This document shows, piece by piece, positions 17,961 through 26,529 of a stretch of DNA of 34,871 nucleotides. Location: NCBI GenBank assembly GCA_026986785.1, contig JALSNW010000030.1:1-34871 (forward strand), written 5' to 3'. Numbering within the stretch: position 1 is the first letter of the stretch; every line of letters begins with the position of its first letter. The notes beneath the pieces are model-generated. The model searched no databases and was not told the DNA's origin. It saw only the letters and a list, made by a program, of their open reading frames with translations. The translations under genes were made by a program, and so were the position numbers. Source of the stretch: Deltaproteobacteria bacterium. Its GTDB lineage: Bacteria > Desulfobacterota > Dissulfuribacteria > Dissulfuribacterales > QOAL01.

Positions 17961-18224
17961 ATGCAGCGCCCACAAAATAGATATAGACGTCGCAGAATAT
18001 ATGTGAGGAGAAAAATTTGTCGTTTTTGTGCGGATAAATCCATTGTACTCGATTTCAAAGACGCAGATCTTTTGAAACATTTTATAACAGAGAGGGGCAA
18101 GATCCTCCCAAGAAGGGTTACTGGCACCTGTGCCAAACATCAACGAAGGCTTACAAATGCCGTTAAAAAGGCCAGGATCATGGCCTTGATTCCCTTTACT
18201 TCAGGTCATGCCCTGAAGGATTAG
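17961..18224 (+). CDS. rpsR: 30S ribosomal protein S18
   Basis: The S6 partner in the 30S platform. The 87 residues have the typical [17 protein letters not shown] start after a basic arm, then [18 protein letters not shown] and the family C-terminus ARIMALIPF. Cysteines in CRFC, a later cysteine and a nearby histidine (TCAKH) make it the zinc-binding (C+) form of S18. AGGAGG lies before the ATG, overlapping the end of rpsF. Confidence 0.97.
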   Translation: MQRPQNRYRRRRIYVRRKICRFCADKSIVLDFKDADLLKHFITERGKILPRRVTGTCAKHQRRLTNAVKKARIMALIPFTSGHALKD

Positions 18225-18240
18225 CACATAAAGTAATGGA

Positions 18241-19227
18241 GTGAATAACGAGCTGCAAAAGGGCCACCCTGATGGCCTCGACAAGTCCGAAGCGACAAAA
18301 ACTGCGTTTATTGGGGCAGCGGCCCTTATGCTGCCTAGTCTTTTGCCAGGTCTGAGTTCCGGACTCCAGTTCCTCGCCCCAGGAGTAGCTGCTTGTTTCC
18401 TGGATTATCTTGAGGACTTCAGAGTCAAGGCATCCCTACTTGGGGGTGTCTTCCTCCTCGGTGGTGTTATACTGTTGCTCCTTGGCAAGCCAGAGGCCAT
18501 GTTGCTCCTTGCGCAGAGCTTTGCCATAGCAGCCATATTGCTGATAGCCTCATGGGCCGGTAGGCCTGCTCCGGAGACATTGCTTTCATGTTCCCTTTGC
18601 CTGGCAGTACTCTCTGGGACCATCCTTTTTCTGGCCACGGGTGGCAGACCACATAAAGCCTATGACACAGTGATACAGGAGGTTGCCACAGAATTCGACC
18701 AGGGAGTTGAAATTTACAAGAAGAACGCTGGAGAACAGGTTCCTCCTCAGCTGAATGAGATCATGGGACAGGTGAAAGAGACCATGATCACCTATTTCCC
18801 AGCTATAATTGGTTTGATTTTCATATTTCTTAGTTTGACCAATATATATGCCTTTACCATGTGTGCCAAGGTAAGGAGAAACCAGCATGTCATAGGTCCG
18901 GAATTTCAAAGATGGAAAATGCCTCCCTGGCTCATATGGGCATTTATCGTTTCGGGTTTCATGGCCATCTATCCTGAGGACAAGATGGCAATCCTTGGGA
19001 AAAATGCAGTCACGGTGGTAAGCGTGTTCTATCTCATCCAGGGTTTTGCAGTAATGAAATTCTTTTTTCAGACCATGAAGACCCCTGCCTTTGTAAGATG
19101 GCTGGTTTACTTATTGATAGGCATTCAGTGGTATGGTCTACTTATGATAATTTTTACCGGGCTCATGGACAATTGGTTTGATTTCCGTCAGAGACTCGAA
19201 AAAAACAGAAAAGGCCTTGAGGAATAG
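18241..19227 (+). CDS. DUF2232 (YybS-like) membrane protein
   Basis: A 328-residue inner-membrane protein with about eight hydrophobic helices, arranged as a block of helices (about 22-130), a soluble loop (about 137-180, TVIQEVATEFDQGVEIYKK) and further helices (about 183-312). The position between rpsR and rplI is typical of DUF2232 proteins in Desulfobacterota and Bacillota. Molecular function is not known. It starts at a GTG (18241), 16 bases after rpsR; no strong ribosome binding site is visible, so the start is less certain than the family. Confidence 0.8.
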   Translation: MNNELQKGHPDGLDKSEATKTAFIGAAALMLPSLLPGLSSGLQFLAPGVAACFLDYLEDFRVKASLLGGVFLLGGVILLLLGKPEAMLLLAQSFAIAAILLIASWAGRPAPETLLSCSLCLAVLSGTILFLATGGRPHKAYDTVIQEVATEFDQGVEIYKKNAGEQVPPQLNEIMGQVKETMITYFPAIIGLIFIFLSLTNIYAFTMCAKVRRNQHVIGPEFQRWKMPPWLIWAFIVSGFMAIYPEDKMAILGKNAVTVVSVFYLIQGFAVMKFFFQTMKTPAFVRWLVYLLIGIQWYGLLMIIFTGLMDNWFDFRQRLEKNRKGLEE

Positions 19228-19305
19228 GGCTGATTCCTGTTCTCTATGAAAAGGTAAAATTCACAGAATAATATTGAGTGACAATTCTTGGAGGTTTTTC
19301 AAAAA

Positions 19306-19752
19306 ATGGAAGTTATCTTGAATGAAAGCATAGAAAACCTTGGAAAGGCTGGAGATATTGTAAAAGTGGCAAATGGATACGCCAGAAACTATCTTCTGCC
19401 TAAGGGTATTGCCATAATTGCAGACAAGAAAAATTTGTCAAAGATCGAAAAACAAAGGGAAGCCATACTCAAACGGGCTGCCAAGATGAAAGAGGAATAC
19501 GAAGCATTGGCTGCCCAGCTTGCTTCTATCGATCTTGAAATCCCTGTAAAGGTTGGTGAAGAGGAAAAGCTCTATGGCTCGGTTACCAACCTCGATATCG
19601 CAAGGGTCATTGGAGAGAAGGGCTATGAAATAGACAGGAAAAAGATTATATTGGAGGAACCCATCAAGGCCCTTGGTGAATATGAGATACCTGTCAAATT
19701 GAGCCCCGATGTTACGGCAACTATAAAAGTAAAGGTGGTGGCCAGTAATTAG
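19306..19752 (+). CDS. rplI: 50S ribosomal protein L9
   Basis: A two-domain protein of the 50S subunit joined by a long helix. The 148 residues start MEVILNESIENLGKAGDIVKV and continue ANGYARNYLLPKG, the N-terminal rRNA-binding domain. A charged central helix (about 42-75) leads to the C-terminal domain, ending VTATIKVKVVAS. The start is ATG 19306 behind TTGGAGG (11-base spacing); the earlier TTG at 19288 overlaps that site. dnaB follows 2 bases after the stop. Confidence 0.97.
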   Translation: MEVILNESIENLGKAGDIVKVANGYARNYLLPKGIAIIADKKNLSKIEKQREAILKRAAKMKEEYEALAAQLASIDLEIPVKVGEEEKLYGSVTNLDIARVIGEKGYEIDRKKIILEEPIKALGEYEIPVKLSPDVTATIKVKVVASN

Positions 19753-19754
19753 CA

Positions 19755-21137
19755 GTGGCTATTCGTCAATTCAAAGTCAAAAATCTCCATAGGGACGACT
19801 TCAGGATACCTCCCCAGAATATAGATGCTGAACAATGTGTACTGGGAAGCATCCTGATAGAAGACGGTGCTCTTCTAAAGGTCATAGGGATACTAAGGCC
19901 AGATGATTTCTATAGAGACAGTCATGGAATCATCTATGGTGCAATGGTGGATCTCTTTGACAGGAATGAGCCCCAAGATCTCGTAACTGTCCACAACGAA
20001 CTGGCCAAAAATGGAAAGCTGGAGGCTATAGGAGGTGCAGTCTATCTGGCAGAGCTCACAGAGACAGTACCTGTTGCCTCCAATATCGACTATTACGCCA
20101 GGATAGTCAGGGACAAGGCTGTACTGAGAAAGCTCATCCAGAAGAGTTCAGATATTGCCACCATGTGCTACGAAGAGGCAGGAGACATAGACGACATATT
20201 GGAGAGTGCCGAGAGCGCAATATTTGAGCTGAGCCAGTCAAAGATCAAACAGGCATTCAACCCCCTCAAGGATGTATTGAAAAACAGCATAAAGCGGGTC
20301 GAAGAGCTCTATGAAAAGAAAGAGCTGATAACTGGCATCCCCTCTGGTTTCACTGAATTGGACAAGCTCACTGCTGGATTTCAGCCATCTGACCTCATCA
20401 TAATAGCTGGCCGTCCATCCATGGGGAAGACAGCTTTTGCACTGAACATAGCCCAGCATGCAGCGGTAGAACACGGGGTCCCCACTGCCATATTTTCACT
20501 TGAGATGTCCAAGGAACAACTGGCCTTGAGGATGTTGTGCTCAGAGGCAATGGTGGATGCCCACAAGGTGCGCACAGGCTTCCTGGGAAAAGAGGATTGG
20601 CCAAGACTCATAAATGCTGCGGGCAATCTCTCCCAAGCCCCAATCTTCATAGATGACACCCCAGCCCTTACTGTTTTGGAAATGAGGGCCAAGGCAAGAC
20701 GGTTGAAAAGTGACCAGGACATCGGTCTCGTCATCGTTGACTATCTTCAACTGATGCAGGGAAGGGCTGGCTCAGAACGCCGAGAGCAGGAGATCTCTGA
20801 GATATCCAGATCTTTGAAGGCCATGGCCAAGGAATTGGATGTACCCGTATTGGCCCTCTCACAGCTCAACAGGAAGGTGGAAGACCGCCCAAACAAACGG
20901 CCGCAGATGTCAGATCTCAGGGAATCCGGTGCCATAGAGCAAGATGCAGACGTTATTGCCTTCATCTATAGGGATGAGGTCTATAACAGGTCCGAAGACA
21001 ATCCCAAGAGGGGCAAGGCTGAGATAATCGTTGCAAAACAGAGAAACGGCCCAACGGGTACGGTGCTTCTGGCATTTGTTGGGAAATATTCATCATTTGG
21101 TAACCTTGCAAACGAACCCTATCCAGATCCTGAGTGA
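19755..21137 (+). CDS. dnaB: replicative DNA helicase DnaB
   Basis: A hexameric helicase that unwinds DNA at the replication fork. The 460 residues have the N-terminal DnaB domain (about 18-120, PPQNIDAEQCVLGSILIED), a linker, and the RecA-like C-terminal domain from about 193 (ITGIPSGFTELDKLTAGFQ). Walker A is GRPSMGKT at 219-226, followed by FSLEMSKEQLALRM, VIVDYLQLMQG (Walker B) and the arginine-rich segment MSDLRESGAIEQDADV. It starts at GTG 19755, 2 bases after rplI, with little ribosome binding site of its own, so translation is probably coupled. No intein is present. Confidence 0.97.
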   Translation: MAIRQFKVKNLHRDDFRIPPQNIDAEQCVLGSILIEDGALLKVIGILRPDDFYRDSHGIIYGAMVDLFDRNEPQDLVTVHNELAKNGKLEAIGGAVYLAELTETVPVASNIDYYARIVRDKAVLRKLIQKSSDIATMCYEEAGDIDDILESAESAIFELSQSKIKQAFNPLKDVLKNSIKRVEELYEKKELITGIPSGFTELDKLTAGFQPSDLIIIAGRPSMGKTAFALNIAQHAAVEHGVPTAIFSLEMSKEQLALRMLCSEAMVDAHKVRTGFLGKEDWPRLINAAGNLSQAPIFIDDTPALTVLEMRAKARRLKSDQDIGLVIVDYLQLMQGRAGSERREQEISEISRSLKAMAKELDVPVLALSQLNRKVEDRPNKRPQMSDLRESGAIEQDADVIAFIYRDEVYNRSEDNPKRGKAEIIVAKQRNGPTGTVLLAFVGKYSSFGNLANEPYPDPE

Positions 21138-21147
21138 TAGTATAGAC

Positions 21148-21789
21148 TTGGTTAGCAACCATTCTGGACTCTACATCGATGCCGAGGTGAGACAGGATTT
21201 GCTGTTCTATTTCACTGAACTCCACACGTGGAACAAGACTACCAATCTGACTGGGATCAAGGATCCAAGAGACCTTGTGTTCAAACATCTTGGAGACACC
21301 AATCTACTTTTGAAAATCGTTCCAGAAACAGTGAAGACAGTCCTGGATATTGGCACAGGGGCAGGTGTACCAGGCCTTGTCATGAAGATGATCCGTCCCG
21401 AGTTGAAGATGGTCCTGGCAGAGGCTGCTAAAAAAAAATGTTCTTTCCTGAGATTCGTATCAGCAGACCTCAATCTCAAAGGGATCTATATTGAAGAGGG
21501 AATGCTAAAGCCGACCAAGGCCCCATCCCATATGCCAGAAGGAGGATTCGATCTCATAATAACCCAGGCTACGGGCTCGATAAGATGGTTTGCCCAAACT
21601 GGCTCTGGCTTTTTGGCTCCTTCTGGCCGTATGATCATTCTAAAAGGCCCTTCAGTGCAAAAAGAGATGGAAGAAGCGTTGAATTTCTTGGATGAAAAAG
21701 GCTTTTGCTTCCATGTACACAGGGCACGTTTGCCAGTATTGGAGCATCCTCGTTCACTGATAGAGCTTTGGCCAAAGGCCGTTGAGTAA
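21148..21789 (+). CDS. rsmG: RsmG-like 16S rRNA methyltransferase (divergent)
   Basis: RsmG makes m7G527 in 16S rRNA using S-adenosylmethionine. The body has the family order WNKTTNLTGIKDPRDLVFKHL, then the SAM motif DIGTGAGVPGLVMKMIRPEL and a late LKGPS. It departs from the family in places: the usual Asp after strand 2 is Glu in LAEAAKKKCSFLRFV, and where RsmG proteins have a Ser-Arg-Ala-(Phe/Val)-Ala type motif this reads ITQATGSIRWF. The start is uncertain: no ATG precedes the conserved part, TTG 21148 gives 213 residues, and CTG 21130 would overlap dnaB by 8 bases. Last gene of the rpsF-dnaB run. Confidence 0.75.
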   Translation: MVSNHSGLYIDAEVRQDLLFYFTELHTWNKTTNLTGIKDPRDLVFKHLGDTNLLLKIVPETVKTVLDIGTGAGVPGLVMKMIRPELKMVLAEAAKKKCSFLRFVSADLNLKGIYIEEGMLKPTKAPSHMPEGGFDLIITQATGSIRWFAQTGSGFLAPSGRMIILKGPSVQKEMEEALNFLDEKGFCFHVHRARLPVLEHPRSLIELWPKAVE

Positions 21790-22101
21790 CGGATCTTCCC
21801 CAATCTCGTCCAGGATTGTTCGTGAAAATCTCCCCTGATCCGATAAAGCCAGATTATAGGAATTCGCAAGCCTGCCCGAGGTGCAAGGCATCAAGGATGT
21901 AGGCATATTCAGGCGTCCCAAGGGCTTGACAACACATAGATTTCACTGAAATTACAAACCCTTTACGGCCTCAACTGCTGGACATCTCTTACAGCCTGCC
22001 AAGGCATTTCTCAGGTGCATTGAGGGGACAATAGCCTATGTAATAGTAACACTTCGTTGTTAGGCAGGTGAAGGATATAACTGGGATAAAAGGCTTGAGA
22101 C

Positions 22102-22130
22102 TTTACACCCCTTGGGTCCTATATTATGTT
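22102..22130 (+). promoter_or_regulatory. promoter at the head of the polysaccharide cluster
   Basis: TTTACA at 22102-22107 (5 of 6 to consensus) and TATGTT at 22125-22130, spacer exactly 17. Its -10 is overlapped by the palindrome at 22127-22145. A second candidate is TTGACA at 21926-21931 with AAATTA at 21949-21954. The 278-base gap after rsmG also holds nested inverted repeats (CGGATC/GATCCG, 21790-21842) without a T run. Confidence 0.5.
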
Positions 22131-22145
22131 CTAAAATTTAGAACA
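22127..22145. promoter_or_regulatory. perfect 19-bp palindrome, candidate operator
   Basis: TGTTCTAAAATTTAGAACA: two perfect 9-base arms around a single central A. It covers the last four bases of the proposed -10 and the expected transcription start, and lies 21 bases before the start I prefer for the wHTH regulator. Symmetry and position are those of an operator for a dimeric winged-helix protein; the encoded regulator is the obvious candidate. Confidence 0.6.
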
Positions 22146-22166
22146 AAACAGCAAGGTACCCAGAAA

Positions 22167-22721
22167 TTGACCAGTATATTCGAAGGCATAATCACATCGA
22201 AAACCCGAATAAACATCCTTATGCGCCTATTTCTCAACCCTGACCAGGAGGCATATCTCAGAGAGCTTTCCAAGGAATTTTCCACTCCTCCCAGTGTGAT
22301 CAAGGAAGAGCTAAAAAACCTTTCAAAAGTAGGCCTTTTGTCTCAGAAGAAAAATGGCAGGCAGATCTTTTATAGGGCCAACACAACCCATCCCCTCTTC
22401 CCAGAATTACACTCGATGGTGAAAAAAGCCCTTGGAATGGACAAGATCTTAGACAGTATCGTGTCCAGACTTGGCATGGTCAAGATAGCCTTTTTAATGG
22501 ATGACTACGCCAAAGGTAGGGATACAGGCATCATCGACCTGGTACTGGTGGGGGACATAGACCAGAAGAATCTTCAGGATTTGGTCAGAAAAACCGAACG
22601 TTATATAAAGAGAAAGATCAGGCCCCTTGTCCTTACAGAAAACGAATACGAACACATGAAAACAATATTCGATGAGAGACCTATATTGACACTGTGGACA
22701 TCTCTGCCAAACTCACAATAA
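22167..22721 (+). CDS. winged-helix regulator with a nucleotidyltransferase-like C-terminal domain
   Basis: A probable DNA-binding regulator of the polysaccharide genes. The N-terminal half is a winged helix (SKTRINILMRLFLNP, then AYLRELSKEFSTPPSVIKEELKNL and GRQIFYRANTTHPLFPEL). The C-terminal half (about 100-170) resembles a nucleotidyltransferase core, with DDYAKGRDTGIIDLVLVGD where active enzymes have Gly-Ser and Asp-x-Asp, so it is probably inactive and may sense a ligand. Proteins of this make-up often stand next to surface-polysaccharide genes. The frame is open back to GTG 22068 (217 residues). I prefer TTG 22167 (184 residues) because the family begins close to the SKTR segment, AAGG lies upstream, and the palindrome and promoter would otherwise lie inside the gene. 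The 3' end overlaps the flippase gene. Confidence 0.75.
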   Translation: MTSIFEGIITSKTRINILMRLFLNPDQEAYLRELSKEFSTPPSVIKEELKNLSKVGLLSQKKNGRQIFYRANTTHPLFPELHSMVKKALGMDKILDSIVSRLGMVKIAFLMDDYAKGRDTGIIDLVLVGDIDQKNLQDLVRKTERYIKRKIRPLVLTENEYEHMKTIFDERPILTLWTSLPNSQ

Positions 22722-24061
22722 AGAAACTCTGGGGCCATGAAACGTTCCGGCACTATTTCGCCAATACTTCCTGGCTCATGGGGGACCAATTTTTCAGGAT
22801 GGGCATCTCCTTTGTGGTCGGTGTTTATGTGGCCCGTTATCTCGGTCCGGAAAGGCTGGGCATATTGAACTATGCCATCAGCTTTACAGGTCTTTTCAAG
22901 GAGATCGCTACCCTTGGGCTTGACAGGATAGCAGTAAGGGAATTGGTCCTTAAAGAAAACAAAAAAGAGCAGCTGATGGGGACTATCTTTTGGCTTAAAC
23001 TAAGTGGGGCCATCCTGGCCTTTTCTCTGATAGCCATCACAATTTCTTTCATGAATGACGATGCCCTTTCCAAGTTGATCGTCATAATAGTTGCCTGTAG
23101 CCTTCTCTTTCAGACCTTCATGGTCATAGATTTTTATTTCCAGTCAAAGGTGTTATCCAAGTACGCAGCCATTGCCCAGAGCACCCAGGCCATAATATCT
23201 GCACTGATAAAGGTCTTTTTGGTGCTGATCCAGGCCCCTGTCCTATATTTTGCCATGGTTTTACTATTGGACAATGCGATCCTTGCAATAGGGCTCCTTT
23301 TTTTCTACACAAGGACCAAGGGAAACAACTTCCGTTTTTTTACATTCAGGAACTTCGACTGGTTCCTGGCAAAAGACCTTATGAAAGATGCATGGCCCCT
23401 CATTCTTTCAGGCCTTGCAGTCTTGATATACATGAGGATAGACCAGGTAATGCTGAAACAGATGATCGACAGCCAGGCAGTTGGACAATATGCCGTTGCT
23501 GTTCGTCTAAGCGAGACCTGGTACTTCATTCCTGCCCTCATCCTGCAATCGGTTTTTCCTGCCATAGTGCTTCTGAAAAAGGAGAATGCGGCCACCTATC
23601 AGGTGAGGCTTCAACAGCTCCATGACATCCTCTCACTTATGGCCTTTACAATAGCCATAATAACAACATTCTTTGCCAAGGACATTGTGGGATTCCTTTT
23701 CGGCCCTAAATTCTTGGAGGCCGCCTCCATACTCACTGTACATATCTGGGCAGGTATATTTGTATTTCCTGGCAATATAAGGGCCAACCTGATAATCGTA
23801 GAACACAAACAGATGGTTGCCCTGGTCTTTAGGGTCATTGGTGCCATATTGAATGTGGGCCTAAACCTATTGTTGATCCCACGCTATGGACCTGTGGGAG
23901 CTGCTTGGGCCACCCTGGCATCTTATACCGTACCAGTCTGTCTAATCTCTTTTTTTGATCCCTTGATAAAGACTACAATGATAATGACATTCAAGGCCTA
24001 CTTTTTACCCATTCGATTACTGCTGTACCGAAAAGCAATCTATGAAGTAGCAAGGATATGA
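22694..24061 (+). CDS. Wzx-type polysaccharide flippase (MOP superfamily)
   Basis: An inner-membrane protein of 455 residues with about 12-14 hydrophobic helices, expected to move lipid-linked oligosaccharide units from the cytoplasmic to the periplasmic face. The first part, WLMGDQFFRMGISFVVGVYVARYLGPERLGILNYA, is the typical Wzx/RfbX beginning; a second family block with ILTVHIWAGIFVFPGN and GPVGAAWATLASY lies in the last third. It starts at GTG 22694, overlapping the regulator by 28 bases; no nearby in-frame ATG exists. It overlaps the lyase gene by 4 bases. The transported glycan cannot be read from the sequence. Confidence 0.88.
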   Translation: MDISAKLTIKKLWGHETFRHYFANTSWLMGDQFFRMGISFVVGVYVARYLGPERLGILNYAISFTGLFKEIATLGLDRIAVRELVLKENKKEQLMGTIFWLKLSGAILAFSLIAITISFMNDDALSKLIVIIVACSLLFQTFMVIDFYFQSKVLSKYAAIAQSTQAIISALIKVFLVLIQAPVLYFAMVLLLDNAILAIGLLFFYTRTKGNNFRFFTFRNFDWFLAKDLMKDAWPLILSGLAVLIYMRIDQVMLKQMIDSQAVGQYAVAVRLSETWYFIPALILQSVFPAIVLLKKENAATYQVRLQQLHDILSLMAFTIAIITTFFAKDIVGFLFGPKFLEAASILTVHIWAGIFVFPGNIRANLIIVEHKQMVALVFRVIGAILNVGLNLLLIPRYGPVGAAWATLASYTVPVCLISFFDPLIKTTMIMTFKAYFLPIRLLLYRKAIYEVARI

Positions 24062-26502
24062 ACTATCTTAACCCTCTCAAAAACAGACTTAGAAGGCTTG
24101 CCAGCACAAGGCCGGACTGGGCTCTGTCCGTTTACAGTAAACTACCACCAGGATTAAAGAATGCGCTGAGACAAACCCTTGACCTGCCATCTCATCAAAA
24201 TGACATCGAGACATTGGAGCGGTTACAGCTTCTTCCCCTCGATTCTGCCTGGTCTGAGGCCATATTCGCACCATTCCACGACCCAGCCATATCCCATAGC
24301 CTCCCCATAGAATTCTATTCCATAGGTGCCAAAGGATGCAGGGTAGAATTTTTTTGGTGCTGGACCCTGCTGTGCTGGGAAACCTGTTGCAAGGGAGAAG
24401 ACGCAGCAGTTCTTAAGCTGCAAGCAAACCTCGATTGCTCTGGATTTGACACATTGCTTCTTTGTCTGACCATGCCGCACGACACCCTTTTAAGGGTTGA
24501 ATTTAAACAAGATGGCAAGCATCACTGTTCAAAACAAACCTATAGGGGAGAGGGCACAAGGATGGAAATCGAACTGCCTTTAGGAAAGGGCAGGTTAGAG
24601 GAGATAAGGCTTATCTTCCAGTCGGAATCTCCAGATCCTAAAAAGATATTTCTTTCCTGGTTTGGCCTAAAAAATAGCCTCCTTTCAGAGGCAATACTCT
24701 GCCACGAGGCACACTTTGCAGCGGATTGGCCTGGCCTAATAAGGCATCCTTCCCTATGGAATGAGCCACGTTTTGCCATTGGTCTTTTATTTGATCCCAA
24801 GGATCTTGGTTGGCTTGCAGAGAAAAGGCTCCTGCCTGGTTGGGACAAACACTTCTCCTTCCTCCTCAAAAAGGCCAATGAATACATGAAACGCAATCCA
24901 GAAGATGACCTTGGAGACTATCTACCCAGCAACGACAGCCGTTTTTTAAGGGCAAGACAAAGGGGAAAGACTCCTTATTATTTTGAGGCATTAGTCTTGG
25001 GATTTGTTGGCCTCGTGAACAATGATCAGGCGATGATCATCCATGCATTGAGATACCTGATGTGCATGCTCCACACCCGCCACTGGACCCAATCCGCTGA
25101 AAGCAGGCTTACCGGAAGCACCTGGGACCAACGCTGCTTTCTGGAAGAATTGACTGCCACCAGTGTCAGTCTACTTGCGGACTGGTTTTACTTTGCCCTT
25201 ACCAAAAGGGCCATGCAACTCGTACATCAATCTCTATGGGACAAAGGACTTTCCGTAATAGAACGAGACCTGATGAAATATTCGTATCTTCAGAGGATCA
25301 ACCAGGGCTCAGTATTTTGCAGGGCGCGTATACTTGCTGGCCTACACCTGGAAAGGGCATGGCCAAACATGGGGGATTATGTGGAACGTGCATTTTCGGA
25401 CATGAGAAGAAACCTCCGCAACTATATGGAACCAGATGGTGGTACCCATGAGGGTATCGGCTATTTTTGCCAGACACTTCATGCAGTTCTTCCTGCCATG
25501 ATAGCTTACTCAAGGGCTAGAGATAAGGGCCTGGGGCAAATGATAAGATCCCACTTTTCAAATTGCGAAAATTATATCACTGCCATGTCGAGCATCACAC
25601 CTGGCAAGGCGATTCCAGAGGGGGATTGCCGTACGAATCGCTTCTGTGGAGATGCCATTTCGGTGCTTGCAAGGTTCTTCCCAGGCAGCCCATATGAAAA
25701 ACTACTGATGCCCGCAATCGACTCTGGTAGTCTATTCCAGGTTACCGGCACCCTTACGGATAGTGGCGGAATAACAGGATTCATCTATGGTCCCGACCAT
25801 ATTGGCGAACCAGGCTGTATCGTGCCCACCTTTACTATACTGAAAAAGACAGGCCACATGACAAGTATGAGGGAGAAACAAGGCCACAAGATAGGGCTAC
25901 ACATGGTGGGTTCAAAGCCTTATCCAAGTCATTCCCACTATGACAAGGGTGCAATCGTATTAGAAATAGACTCTACTCCTGTCTTTATTGACAGAGGTAT
26001 GGTGGAATATTATTTCGCTGACTCTCAGGAGCTAAAACGCTCCTACATGCACAATGTTATCACACCGGTAGGGGATCAAATGACCTATCCAGACCAAAGC
26101 CCACCCACCAGGGCCATAATACCCAAAGGTAAGGGAGATGCCCTATCTGTTCATGTAGAAATAGATCTTACCAATGTCTGGCAAGGGCAGATGCATCATT
26201 GTAAGAGGCGTGTAGATTCCGAGGATCCAGACGAATTGATCATCACTGACTCGGGCAGATTGCTGCAAAAAGGCCGGATTGCCTTTCATCTCCATTCTCT
26301 CTTCCCCTTTGAAATCCAGACAAAAGACAAAATTTTCCTTCAGGCCAGAGATTCCACTCTTTCCATAGAAGCAGATTGGGCCCAAGAGGTCCTGGCCCGT
26401 AGTCGTTCTATAGATCTAAAGCACAGAGGTTGCTATCACCTTGCGATTATTTCCTGCCAGATCAAAGAATTCCATCTTGTAACCAGGATAAAAAGGATAT
26501 GA
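24058..26502 (+). CDS. heparinase II/III-family polysaccharide lyase-like protein
   Basis: An 814-residue protein. The N-terminal part (about 75-230) looks beta-rich. A helical domain (about 280-560) carries DGGTHEGIGY with His-464, Glu-465 and Tyr-469, and a C-terminal beta-sandwich (about 590-814) carries SHSHYDKGAIVLEID with His-625 and His-627. In family lyases, which cut uronic-acid glycans by beta-elimination, a Tyr and His residues at these positions serve catalysis and metal binding. No signal peptide is visible, which is unusual for a lyase meant to act outside; it may act in the cytoplasm or at the membrane. Such genes are common in bacterial polysaccharide clusters. It overlaps the flippase by 4 bases (ATGA). 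Confidence 0.82.
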   Translation: MNYLNPLKNRLRRLASTRPDWALSVYSKLPPGLKNALRQTLDLPSHQNDIETLERLQLLPLDSAWSEAIFAPFHDPAISHSLPIEFYSIGAKGCRVEFFWCWTLLCWETCCKGEDAAVLKLQANLDCSGFDTLLLCLTMPHDTLLRVEFKQDGKHHCSKQTYRGEGTRMEIELPLGKGRLEEIRLIFQSESPDPKKIFLSWFGLKNSLLSEAILCHEAHFAADWPGLIRHPSLWNEPRFAIGLLFDPKDLGWLAEKRLLPGWDKHFSFLLKKANEYMKRNPEDDLGDYLPSNDSRFLRARQRGKTPYYFEALVLGFVGLVNNDQAMIIHALRYLMCMLHTRHWTQSAESRLTGSTWDQRCFLEELTATSVSLLADWFYFALTKRAMQLVHQSLWDKGLSVIERDLMKYSYLQRINQGSVFCRARILAGLHLERAWPNMGDYVERAFSDMRRNLRNYMEPDGGTHEGIGYFCQTLHAVLPAMIAYSRARDKGLGQMIRSHFSNCENYITAMSSITPGKAIPEGDCRTNRFCGDAISVLARFFPGSPYEKLLMPAIDSGSLFQVTGTLTDSGGITGFIYGPDHIGEPGCIVPTFTILKKTGHMTSMREKQGHKIGLHMVGSKPYPSHSHYDKGAIVLEIDSTPVFIDRGMVEYYFADSQELKRSYMHNVITPVGDQMTYPDQSPPTRAIIPKGKGDALSVHVEIDLTNVWQGQMHHCKRRVDSEDPDELIITDSGRLLQKGRIAFHLHSLFPFEIQTKDKIFLQARDSTLSIEADWAQEVLARSRSIDLKHRGCYHLAIISCQIKEFHLVTRIKRI

Positions 26503-26529
26503 ACAAAGGGACAAGAGGGAGATAGACTC

